Assembly: GCA_045651745.1 (NCBI GenBank)
Contig: JAZRSW010000027.1
Location: 1-5,824, forward strand
Source of the DNA: UMGS172 sp045651745
Lineage (GTDB): Bacteria; Bacillota; Clostridia; Oscillospirales; Acutalibacteraceae
Length of the DNA stretch: 5,824 nt
Direction: 5' to 3'
Shown here: positions 1 through 5,824 of the stretch, piece by piece
Numbering within the stretch: position 1 is the first letter of the stretch
Layout of the letters: each line of letters starts with the position of its first letter
Translations under genes and position numbers: made by a program
The notes under the pieces: generated by a model
Database searches by the model: none
What the model saw: only the letters and a program-made list of their open reading frames with translations
Told to the model about the DNA's origin: nothing

Positions 1-1962
1 TATCAAAACCTTGCAAACAAAAAGGAAGTTATCAAAAAGCTTAAGGATTTGGCTGAAAAGAGTGAGTTTGTTTATCTCGCAACCGACCCCGACCGTGAGG
101 GAGAGGCTATTTCTTGGCACTTGGCACACGTTTTAGGCTTAGATTTAAGCGACGAAAACCGCGTTGTGTTTAATGAAATTACCAAATCGGGCGTTGCAAC
201 CGGTATGAGCAATCCGCGTAAAGTGGATATTGACCTGGTTGACGCACAGCAGGCACGACGTGTGTTGGACCGACTTGTCGGTTATAAATTGAGTCCGTTC
301 CTTTGGAAAAAGGTTAAAAGAGGTTTGTCTGCAGGTCGTGTTCAGTCGGTAGCACTTCGTTTAATCGTTGACCGCGAGAAAGAAATTAGAGCATTTGAAC
401 CCGAGGAATATTGGACAATTCAGGCAAAATTAATAAAAGATAAAAGTAAGTTTGTCACTAAGTTTTACGGTACTGCTGACGGCAAAAAGGTTGAAATACC
501 TAATGAAGCTACCGCTAATGAAATATTAGACAAGGTTAAGTCGGGTGAATTTACTGTTTCCAACGTTAAGACAGGTACAAGAACTAAACAACCCGCACCG
601 CCGTTCAATACCTCAACAATGCAACAAGAGGCATCTCGTCGTTTGGGTTATGACGGTAAACGCACCATGCGTATTGCACAACAGTTGTACGAGGGTGTTG
701 AAATTGAGGGTAAGGGTAGTATCGGTCTTATCACCTATATGAGAACCGACTCACTTCGTATTTCGGAAGAAGCCCGTGAGGCTGCTAAAACATTCATCGA
801 AAACCGTTTTGGCAGTCAGTATAACCCGTCTAAACCGCGTTATTTTAAGGCTAAAAAGGGCACTCAGGATGCCCATGAAGCAATACGTCCTACCTCAGTT
901 GAGAATACACCCGAATCGGTTAAATCTTCGCTTACAGCCGAACAATATAAGCTTTACAAATTGGTTTGGGAACGTTTTATTGCATCCTTAATGTCAGCTT
1001 GCTTGCAGGATACTGTTGCAGTTGATATTGAGAATAACGGATACCTCTTCAAAGCAAGCGGTTATAAGGTTAAATTTGACGGTTATACCGCCCTTTACAC
1101 CGAGTCGCACGATGATGAGGAAGAAGAAAATAGTGCAATTCCGAAACTTTCAGTCGGAGACAATTTAAAGACTGACGGTGTTGACGGAGTAAAGGGTGAA
1201 CAACACTTTACTCAACCTCCCGTAAGATATAATTACGCAACTTTGACAAAGGCGCTTGATGAAAACGGTATCGGTAGACCTGCAACCTATGCACCTATTG
1301 TATCTAATATTGAGCAGCGTGATTATGTTACTAAAATAAGTAAAGCTTATGCTCCTACACCGTTGGGTGAGGCTGTTACCGATATTATGTGTGAACATTT
1401 CCCGAAGATTGTTGACATTAAATTTACTGCAGGAATGGAAGAAGAACTTGACTTGATTGGTGACGGTTCTTTACAGTGGGTTGATGTTATATCGAAATTC
1501 TATGACGGATTTGCTAAAACACTAAAAACCGCAGAGACTGATATGGACGGACAACGTGTTAAGGTTCCCGACGAGGAAACTGATGTTGTTTGTGAACTTT
1601 GCGGAAGAAAAATGGTTGTTAAAAACGGACGTTTCGGTAAATTCTTGGCTTGTCCGGGATACCCAGAATGTAAAAATGCCAAGCCTTTAACCGGTGATAT
1701 AAAGGGCTCTTGTCCTATTTGCGACAGTAAGCTTGTTCAAAGAAACACCAAAAAAGGCAAGAAATTTTACGGTTGTGGTAGTTTCCCGAAATGTAAATTT
1801 ATGACTTGGGATGAGCCGACTGCCGAAAATTGTCCTACTTGTGGAAAAACATTGTTCAAGGGTAAAGGCAAACTTCATTGCTTAACCGAAAATTGCGGTT
1901 TTGAAAAAGAAGTTACCCGCAAAAAAGCAACTAAAAAGTCAGATGAATCAAATGAAGATTAA
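1..1962 (+). CDS. topA: DNA topoisomerase I (type IA), 5'-truncated by window edge
   Basis: Type IA topoisomerase, which relaxes negatively supercoiled DNA by cutting and resealing one strand through a 5'-phosphotyrosine link. The frame is open from base 1 and encodes 653 residues here. By comparison with the roughly 690-residue Bacillus protein as I remember it, about 50-60 N-terminal residues are missing, including the first TOPRIM strand with its catalytic Glu. The second TOPRIM acidic motif DPDREGEA is present (Asp, Asp and Glu codons at 85, 91 and 97). The active-site Tyr lies in GLITYMRTDS (codon 736-738), and the family motif GIGRPATYAP is near 1270-1300. The C-terminus carries three Cys4 zinc ribbons (Cys codons 1591/1600/1651/1669, 1711/1720/1774/1792 and 1831/1840/1879/1894), then a Lys-rich tail. 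The TTG at 49 is an internal Leu codon, not the start. The stop TAA at 1960-1962 lies inside the start of trmFO. Identification is firm; no frameshift or lost catalytic residue was seen in the visible part. Confidence 0.97.
   Translation, partial: YQNLANKKEVIKKLKDLAEKSEFVYLATDPDREGEAISWHLAHVLGLDLSDENRVVFNEITKSGVATGMSNPRKVDIDLVDAQQARRVLDRLVGYKLSPFLWKKVKRGLSAGRVQSVALRLIVDREKEIRAFEPEEYWTIQAKLIKDKSKFVTKFYGTADGKKVEIPNEATANEILDKVKSGEFTVSNVKTGTRTKQPAPPFNTSTMQQEASRRLGYDGKRTMRIAQQLYEGVEIEGKGSIGLITYMRTDSLRISEEAREAAKTFIENRFGSQYNPSKPRYFKAKKGTQDAHEAIRPTSVENTPESVKSSLTAEQYKLYKLVWERFIASLMSACLQDTVAVDIENNGYLFKASGYKVKFDGYTALYTESHDDEEEENSAIPKLSVGDNLKTDGVDGVKGEQHFTQPPVRYNYATLTKALDENGIGRPATYAPIVSNIEQRDYVTKISKAYAPTPLGEAVTDIMCEHFPKIVDIKFTAGMEEELDLIGDGSLQWVDVISKFYDGFAKTLKTAETDMDGQRVKVPDEETDVVCELCGRKMVVKNGRFGKFLACPGYPECKNAKPLTGDIKGSCPICDSKLVQRNTKKGKKFYGCGSFPKCKFMTWDEPTAENCPTCGKTLFKGKGKLHCLTENCGFEKEVTRKKATKKSDESNED
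1952..1962 (+). other. topA/trmFO coding overlap
   Basis: The last codons of topA and the first of trmFO share these 11 bases in different frames; the topA stop TAA occupies 1960-1962. The overlap would be 20 bases if ATG 1943 is used. The bases upstream are A-rich (coding Lys in TopA) and contain no AGGAGG-like motif, which is why translational coupling is inferred. Confidence 0.8.
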
Positions 1963-3289
1963 GGTAATAGGTGCCGGTCTTGCAGGATGTGAAGCGGCAT
2001 ACTTTTTGGCTAATTTAGGCGTTGAGGTTCAACTTTACGAAATGAAACCGCAAAAGTATACGCCCGCACATAAGTCGAAGGGATTTGCTGAACTTATTTG
2101 CTCTAATTCACTTAAAGCAAAGAGGCTTAATTCCGCCGCAGGACTTCTTAAATGGGAAATGGCACAATTAGGTTCATTGTGTATTGAAGCAGCAAATAGT
2201 TGTGCAGTCCCCGCAGGCGGTGCGTTGGCGGTTGACCGCGACCTTTTCTCGAAATATATTACTGAAAAAATTAAGAATCATCCTAATATAACGGTTATTC
2301 ACGAAGAGGTTACTGAAATTAATCCCGATGAGTATACAATTGTTGCCACAGGTCCTTTGACAGACGGTGACTTGTATGAAAATATCAAGTCACTGTGCGG
2401 TGAAGATTACCTTAATTTCTTTGATGCGGCTGCACCGATTGTTACGGCGGATAGTATTGATTACTCAAAAGTTTTCAGTGAGAGCCGTTACGGTAAAGGT
2501 GGCGACGACTACATAAATTGCCCATTTAACAAGGAACAATATGAGCAGTTTTATGAAGCGTTAATTTCGGCTGAAAGGGCAATTTTGCACGATGCGGACA
2601 ATCCTTTAAAAGTGTACGAGGGTTGTATGCCGATTGAGGTTTTGGCAACACGCGGAAAAGACGCAATGCGATTCGGTCCGCTAAAACCGGTTGGCTTGCG
2701 TGACCCAAATACAGGTCACAGACCGTGGGCGGTTGTGCAGTTGCGCAAGGAAAATTCAAAAGGCACAATGCTTAATTTAGTTGGTTTTCAAACCAACTTG
2801 AAATTTGGTGAGCAAAAAAGGGTATTCAGTATGATACCGGGTCTTGAAAATGCCGAGTTTGTGCGTTACGGTGTAATGCACCGAAATTCTTTTTTGAATT
2901 CACCGAAAGTGCTTAATAAAGATTTTTCTTTGAAAAATTATCCCAAAGTCGGTTTTGTAGGACAAATCAGCGGTGTTGAAGGTTATATGGAGTCTGCGGC
3001 ATCTGGGATTATGTCGGCATATCATTTAGCGGTGAAATTAGGCTTGAAAAATAAAGTAGATTTCCCTGATTTTACGATGTTTGGTGCTTTGTCGGGATAT
3101 ATCAGTGACCCTACGGTCAAGGATTTTCAGCCCATGGGTGCTAATTTTGGTGTTTTACCGCCATTAAGTGAGAATATCAGAGATAAACAGAAACGTTATG
3201 CGAAGCTTTTTTATCGCTCAGCAGATTGGTTTTGTGATAACGGGTTTACCGATACTGTACCCGAAGTTGAACTTGAAACAAAATCTTAA
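1952..3289 (+). CDS. trmFO: Methylenetetrahydrofolate-tRNA-(uracil-5-)-methyltransferase TrmFO
   Basis: FAD-dependent cytoplasmic enzyme that makes 5-methyluridine at position 54 of the tRNA T-loop, using methylenetetrahydrofolate as carbon donor and a reduced nicotinamide cofactor. From the ATG at 1952 it is 445 residues, close to the roughly 435 of the Bacillus enzyme. The N-terminal dinucleotide-binding motif VIGAGLAGCEAA is at residues 5-16. The two cysteines reported to be catalytic in Bacillus TrmFO correspond to Cys50 in ELICSNSLK and Cys225 in EGCMPIE (codons 2099 and 2624). GFQTNLKFGEQKRV (278-291) and VGFVGQISGVEGYMESAASG (333-352) are also family-typical. These separate it from its larger paralogue MnmG. 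The start is uncertain: ATG 1952 gives MKIKVIGAG and ATG 1943 adds three residues. Neither has a good Shine-Dalgarno, so initiation probably depends on ribosomes finishing topA, which it overlaps by 11 (or 20) bases. An in-frame TTG at 1901 is open but only recodes the Lys-rich TopA tail. Confidence 0.96.
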   Translation: MKIKVIGAGLAGCEAAYFLANLGVEVQLYEMKPQKYTPAHKSKGFAELICSNSLKAKRLNSAAGLLKWEMAQLGSLCIEAANSCAVPAGGALAVDRDLFSKYITEKIKNHPNITVIHEEVTEINPDEYTIVATGPLTDGDLYENIKSLCGEDYLNFFDAAAPIVTADSIDYSKVFSESRYGKGGDDYINCPFNKEQYEQFYEALISAERAILHDADNPLKVYEGCMPIEVLATRGKDAMRFGPLKPVGLRDPNTGHRPWAVVQLRKENSKGTMLNLVGFQTNLKFGEQKRVFSMIPGLENAEFVRYGVMHRNSFLNSPKVLNKDFSLKNYPKVGFVGQISGVEGYMESAASGIMSAYHLAVKLGLKNKVDFPDFTMFGALSGYISDPTVKDFQPMGANFGVLPPLSENIRDKQKRYAKLFYRSADWFCDNGFTDTVPEVELETKS

Positions 3290-3303
3290 ATATAAGTCCT
3301 AAT

Positions 3304-3310
3304 GAGGAGG
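3304..3310 (+). promoter_or_regulatory. Strong Shine-Dalgarno for plsX
   Basis: GAGGAGG lies seven bases before the plsX ATG at 3318, a near-perfect match to the anti-Shine-Dalgarno of Firmicute 16S rRNA at good spacing. It sits in the 28-base trmFO-plsX gap and is by far the best ribosome binding site in the window. It fixes the plsX start. The rest of the gap shows no convincing promoter boxes or hairpin. Confidence 0.9.
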
Positions 3311-3317
3311 AACATTA

Positions 3318-4328
3318 ATGAAAATAGCAGTTGATGCATTTGGCGGAGATAATGCACCTTTAGAAATTATAAAGGGTGCGGTTGCGGCAAAAAATGAATA
3401 CGGTGTTGATATTTTGTTAACCGGTAATGAGGATATTATAAAGTCAGTTGCTGTTGATAATAATATCGATATTAGCGGTATTGAGATTGCGCATACTGAA
3501 GAAGTATTCGATATGCACGACCAACCGACCGATATTGTACGTTCAAAGAAAAACACCTCATTAGGACTTGCTTTACAGTTGGTTTCCGAGGATAAGGCTG
3601 ATGCATTTGTATCTGCAGGCAGTACCGGTGCAGTTGTTGCCGGTGCAACCTTTATAGTTAAAAGAATTAAGGGTGTAAAACGTCCCGCATTAGGCACAGT
3701 TTTACCGTCAAGAACAAAGAAATTTATTTTGATGGATTGCGGTGCAAACGCTGAATGCCGTCCCGAGATGTTACAACAGTTTGGTATAATGGCGTCACTT
3801 TATATGCAGAATATTGAGGGAGTCGAAAATCCCGAAGTTGGTTTACTTAATATCGGTACTGAGGATACCAAAGGTACACCGTTGCAGTTAGAGGCATATA
3901 AACTTTTAAAAGAAAGTCCTATAAATTTTGTCGGCAACATTGAATCTCGCGAAATGCCTGCAGGCGTTTGCGATTGTGTTATTGCAGACGGATTTACCGG
4001 AAATATTGCCTTAAAGCTTTATGAGGGCGTTGCTATGAACCTTATGAAGATGATTAAGGGTGTTTTCACAACCAATTTTAAGACTAAAATTTCTTATTTA
4101 CTTGCTAAAAGTCAGATGAAAAGTCTTAAGAAATTTGCAGATTACGGTGAGGTTGGCGGTGCTCCGCTTTTGGGAGTTAAAAAGCCTGTAATTAAGGCTC
4201 ACGGCGGTTCGGATGCCAAGGCTATTAAAAATGCAATCCGTCAGGCAAAGTTGTGTATTGAAAACGATGTTATAAATAAAATTTCCTCTGATTTGGCTTC
4301 TGTAAAAACGGCTGATGTCGAGGATTAA
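3318..4328 (+). CDS. plsX: Phosphate acyltransferase PlsX
   Basis: Converts acyl-ACP and inorganic phosphate to acyl-phosphate, the acyl donor that the membrane enzyme PlsY uses to acylate glycerol-3-phosphate in the first step of phospholipid synthesis. It is a soluble, peripherally membrane-associated enzyme. The product is 336 residues, against about 333 in Bacillus. Family landmarks run in order: MKIAVDAFGGDNAP at the N-terminus; SAGSTGAVVAGA (99-110) then RIKGVKRPALGTVLP (116-130); MDCGANAECRPE (139-150); LLNIGTEDTKGTPL (176-189); IADGFTGNIALKLYEG (222-237); and GGAPLLGVKKPVIKAHGGSDAKAIKNAI (280-307), the last forming the C-terminal core. The start follows a strong Shine-Dalgarno. No transmembrane segment is seen. 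In Bacillus plsX heads fapR-plsX-fabD-fabG-acpP-rnc. Here neither fapR nor the fab genes adjoin it, and rnc follows directly with no acpP between. Identification is firm. Confidence 0.97.
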   Translation: MKIAVDAFGGDNAPLEIIKGAVAAKNEYGVDILLTGNEDIIKSVAVDNNIDISGIEIAHTEEVFDMHDQPTDIVRSKKNTSLGLALQLVSEDKADAFVSAGSTGAVVAGATFIVKRIKGVKRPALGTVLPSRTKKFILMDCGANAECRPEMLQQFGIMASLYMQNIEGVENPEVGLLNIGTEDTKGTPLQLEAYKLLKESPINFVGNIESREMPAGVCDCVIADGFTGNIALKLYEGVAMNLMKMIKGVFTTNFKTKISYLLAKSQMKSLKKFADYGEVGGAPLLGVKKPVIKAHGGSDAKAIKNAIRQAKLCIENDVINKISSDLASVKTADVED

Positions 4329-4332
4329 GGTG
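4328..4332 (+). promoter_or_regulatory. Shine-Dalgarno for rnc
   Basis: AGGTG, matching the 3' part of the AAGGAGGTGAT consensus, lies five bases before the rnc ATG at 4338 and overlaps the last base of the plsX stop codon. It is a moderate site at short spacing, weaker than that of plsX. Its closeness to the plsX stop suggests rnc translation partly relies on ribosomes leaving plsX. Confidence 0.6.
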
Positions 4333-4337
4333 TTAAA

Positions 4338-5021
4338 ATGAAAGAATTAGAGCAAATTATTGGCTATGAATTCAAAGATAAGTCTTTAATGCTTCGTGCA
4401 CTTTCGCACACTTCCTATATTAATGAAGTTAAAAGTATTCCTGAATCTAATGAACGTTTGGAGTTCTTGGGGGACTCGGTGCTTTCAATTATTGTTTCCG
4501 AGTATATTTTTCGCAATTTTAAACAGTTCCCCGAGGGTGAACTTACAAAACTTCGCGCTTCATTGGTTTGTGAAAAATCACTTGCTGCATTTGCACGCGA
4601 GATTGAGCTTGGAAAGTTTTTGTTCTTGGGTAAAGGTGAACAGCAAAACGGCGGTAGAGAGCGTCCCTCAATTTTAGCCGATGCCTTTGAGGCATTGCTT
4701 GCGGCAATGTATCTTGACGGTGGTATGGAGGTTGCCCGCAACCACGTTATGCGCTTTGTTAAAGATGAAATTAAGAATCATACCGTTGAAGAGGCTTTTC
4801 ACGATTATAAAACTCAATTACAAGAGATTATTCAGAAAAATCCCGGTGAGGAATTGAGTTATGTTTTAGTGGGTGAAGACGGTCCTGACCACGATAAAAA
4901 CTTTACTGTTGAAGTAAGGCTTAATTCTAATGTTATCGGTCATGGTGACGGACACAGTAAAAAGCAAGCAGAACAGTCCGCTGCTAAAAAAGCGCTCGAA
5001 CTTATGGGATTAGAAGTATGA
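4338..5021 (+). CDS. rnc: Ribonuclease III
   Basis: Mg-dependent double-strand-specific endoribonuclease that acts as a homodimer in 16S/23S rRNA precursor processing and in mRNA and antisense-duplex turnover. The product is 227 residues, near the E. coli length (226) and a little shorter than Bacillus. The catalytic domain covers about residues 1-148. It holds the signature ERLEFLGDS at 39-47, with Glu39, Glu42 and Asp46 corresponding to E. coli Glu38, Glu41 and Asp45. The second metal-binding pair is Asp115 and Glu118 in SILADAFEAL. A C-terminal double-stranded-RNA-binding domain spans about 155-223, starting DYKTQLQEI and ending in the basic helix SKKQAEQSAAKKALELM. All key residues are present, so it should be active. 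It starts nine bases after plsX, and its stop TGA overlaps the next gene's ATG. Confidence 0.97.
   Translation: MKELEQIIGYEFKDKSLMLRALSHTSYINEVKSIPESNERLEFLGDSVLSIIVSEYIFRNFKQFPEGELTKLRASLVCEKSLAAFAREIELGKFLFLGKGEQQNGGRERPSILADAFEALLAAMYLDGGMEVARNHVMRFVKDEIKNHTVEEAFHDYKTQLQEIIQKNPGEELSYVLVGEDGPDHDKNFTVEVRLNSNVIGHGDGHSKKQAEQSAAKKALELMGLEV
5018..5021 (+). other. ATGA stop/start overlap between rnc and radical SAM gene
   Basis: ATG of the downstream gene (5018-5020) and TGA of rnc (5019-5021) overlap as ATGA. No strong Shine-Dalgarno precedes this ATG inside the rnc tail, so the downstream gene is probably translated by termination-reinitiation from rnc. Confidence 0.85.
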
Positions 5022-5824
5022 GTCACGCCAATATTTCGGTTTTTGTGCCGCATTTGGGATGCTCTAATCGATGCAGTTTTTGCGACCAAAATATTATTAC
5101 CGGTACGGTTAAACTGCCGAATGGTGAAGATATTGAAAATGCAGTAAATACGGCTAAATTGTCGTCAAACTTTGACCCTCATAATACTGAACTCGCATTT
5201 TTCGGCGGTAGTTTTACCGCTATTGACCGAGAATATATGCTTGAGCTTTTAGCTGCGGCAAGCCGGTTTGTTAAAAGCGGTGACATTTCGGGAATCCGCA
5301 TTTCCACAAGACCTGATTGTATTGATACAGAGGTTTTGGGCGTTTTAAAGCAGTATGGTGTAACTGCTATTGAACTCGGTGCACAAAGTATGTGTGACGA
5401 TGTTTTGAAGGCCAATAACCGCGGTCATAAAGCAACTGATATAAAAGAAGCTTCTGAACTTATAAAGTCTTTCGGTTTTCAGTTAGGTCTGCAAATGATG
5501 ACCGGACTTTATAAAAGTACATACGAAATTGATAAATTTACGGCAGAAGAAATCGTAAAACTGAAACCCGATACCGTTAGAATTTACCCAACAATTACTT
5601 TAAGCGGTACTCATCTTGAAAGTTTGGTCAAGTCGGGTGAATACATACCGCCGACATTAGAAGAATCAGTTCAATTGTGTGCCGAATTACTTGATTTGTT
5701 CGAATTACATAATATTAAGGTTATCCGCACGGGACTTCACACTATTGAGCAATCAAGATATGTTGCAGGTCCGTGGCATCCCGCTTTTCGAGAACTTTGT
5801 GACTCAAAACGGTATTACAATAAA
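5018..5824 (+). CDS. Elp3-like radical SAM protein, 3'-truncated by window edge
   Basis: Radical S-adenosylmethionine enzyme of the Elp3-like group; the substrate is unknown to me. The frame stays open for 269 codons to the window end, and relatives are about 350 residues, so perhaps a quarter is missing. The 4Fe-4S/SAM motif is CX3CX2C in GCSNRCSFCDQ (Cys15, 19 and 22; codons 5060, 5072 and 5081). It is followed by FFGGSFTAI (61-69, SAM-binding glycine loop), RISTRPDCID (94-103), IELGAQSM (118-125), NRGHKA (134-139), VRIYPTITLSGTHL (187-200) and GPWHPAFREL (251-260). These resemble the radical SAM half of Elp3 (tRNA wobble-uridine modification), but the acetyltransferase half is not reached, and relatives beside rnc are, as I recall, too short to hold one. 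GLYKST (163-168) replaces the GLPG-type turn usual in Elp3 relatives. Start chosen from the ATGA overlap and because the Cys motif begins 14 residues in, as expected. Homology is firm; function is open. Confidence 0.9.
   Translation, partial: MSHANISVFVPHLGCSNRCSFCDQNIITGTVKLPNGEDIENAVNTAKLSSNFDPHNTELAFFGGSFTAIDREYMLELLAAASRFVKSGDISGIRISTRPDCIDTEVLGVLKQYGVTAIELGAQSMCDDVLKANNRGHKATDIKEASELIKSFGFQLGLQMMTGLYKSTYEIDKFTAEEIVKLKPDTVRIYPTITLSGTHLESLVKSGEYIPPTLEESVQLCAELLDLFELHNIKVIRTGLHTIEQSRYVAGPWHPAFRELCDSKRYYNK

Noticed and set aside
49..51. TTG as a possible topA start
   Set aside because: The frame is open upstream to base 1 and the upstream residues match the family region before the TOPRIM DPDRE motif, so this is an internal Leu codon of a truncated gene.
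1585..1900. Cys-rich repeats at the topA end as a separate small zinc protein
   Set aside because: They are in frame with topA, and three C-terminal Cys4 ribbons are a known feature of bacterial TopA.
1918..1930. A-run in the topA tail as a possible frameshift site making a TopA-TrmFO fusion
   Set aside because: The run AAAAAAG does not sit in the phase of a canonical minus-one slippery heptamer for topA, the trmFO frame is plus one, and trmFO has its own ATGs at the expected place.
1901..1951. Upstream TTG extension of trmFO adding 17 residues
   Set aside because: The extension is a Lys-rich shadow of the TopA tail, has no ribosome binding site, and precedes the FAD-binding motif by more than is usual in TrmFO.
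3290..3317. Possible FapR operator or separate promoter in the trmFO-plsX gap
   Set aside because: The 28 bases contain AAGTCCTAAT but not the palindrome of a FapR box as I recall it, and there is no convincing -35/-10 pair; the gap is mostly taken up by the Shine-Dalgarno.
3302..3334. Ten-codon reading frame starting at ATG 3302 across the plsX ribosome binding site
   Set aside because: It has no Shine-Dalgarno of its own and overlaps the plsX signal out of frame; there is no sign of a leader peptide such as repeated regulatory codons or an attenuator hairpin.
3299..3697. Antisense open frame of 132 codons opposite the plsX start
   Set aside because: It lies opposite a firmly identified plsX, covers the plsX ribosome binding site, and its translation resembles no family I know; it is a shadow of plsX codon usage.
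4415..4741. Antisense open frame of 108 codons opposite rnc
   Set aside because: It mirrors the conserved catalytic domain of RNase III and has no supporting start signal or recognisable domain.

Overview
The window is a contiguous piece of a bacterial chromosome holding five tightly packed genes, all on the plus strand: topA (5' end cut off by the window edge), trmFO, plsX, rnc, and an Elp3-like radical SAM gene (3' end cut off). The longest non-coding stretch is the 28-base gap between trmFO and plsX. The other junctions are an 11-base overlap (topA/trmFO), a 9-base gap (plsX/rnc) and a 4-base ATGA overlap (rnc/radical SAM). I saw no rRNA, tRNA, mobile element, CRISPR array, terminator or riboswitch.

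The gene content points to a Gram-positive bacterium of the Firmicutes, most likely a clostridial lineage. Four things support this: a folate-type TrmFO, a TopA of Bacillus/Clostridium size with three C-terminal Cys4 zinc ribbons, Shine-Dalgarno-led starts, and an rnc followed by an Elp3-like radical SAM gene, which as I recall is a clostridial arrangement that continues into smc and ftsY. Base composition is AT-rich (about 40 percent GC by eye) and looks uniform across all five genes, with no sign of horizontal transfer. I cannot name a genus from this sequence.

Layout: 1-1962 relaxes negative supercoils (TopA); 1952-3289 methylates U54 of tRNA (TrmFO); 3318-4328 makes acyl-phosphate for phospholipid synthesis (PlsX); 4338-5021 cuts double-stranded RNA in rRNA and mRNA processing (RNase III); 5018 to the window end is a radical SAM enzyme of unknown substrate. 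Together they form a housekeeping operon linking DNA topology, RNA maturation and membrane lipid synthesis. The spacing implies co-transcription, with translational coupling at the topA/trmFO and rnc/radical SAM junctions. Strong ribosome binding is seen only at plsX.

I found no new biological system. The points most worth checking are the absence of an acyl carrier protein gene between plsX and rnc, and the uncharacterised radical SAM gene coupled to rnc.
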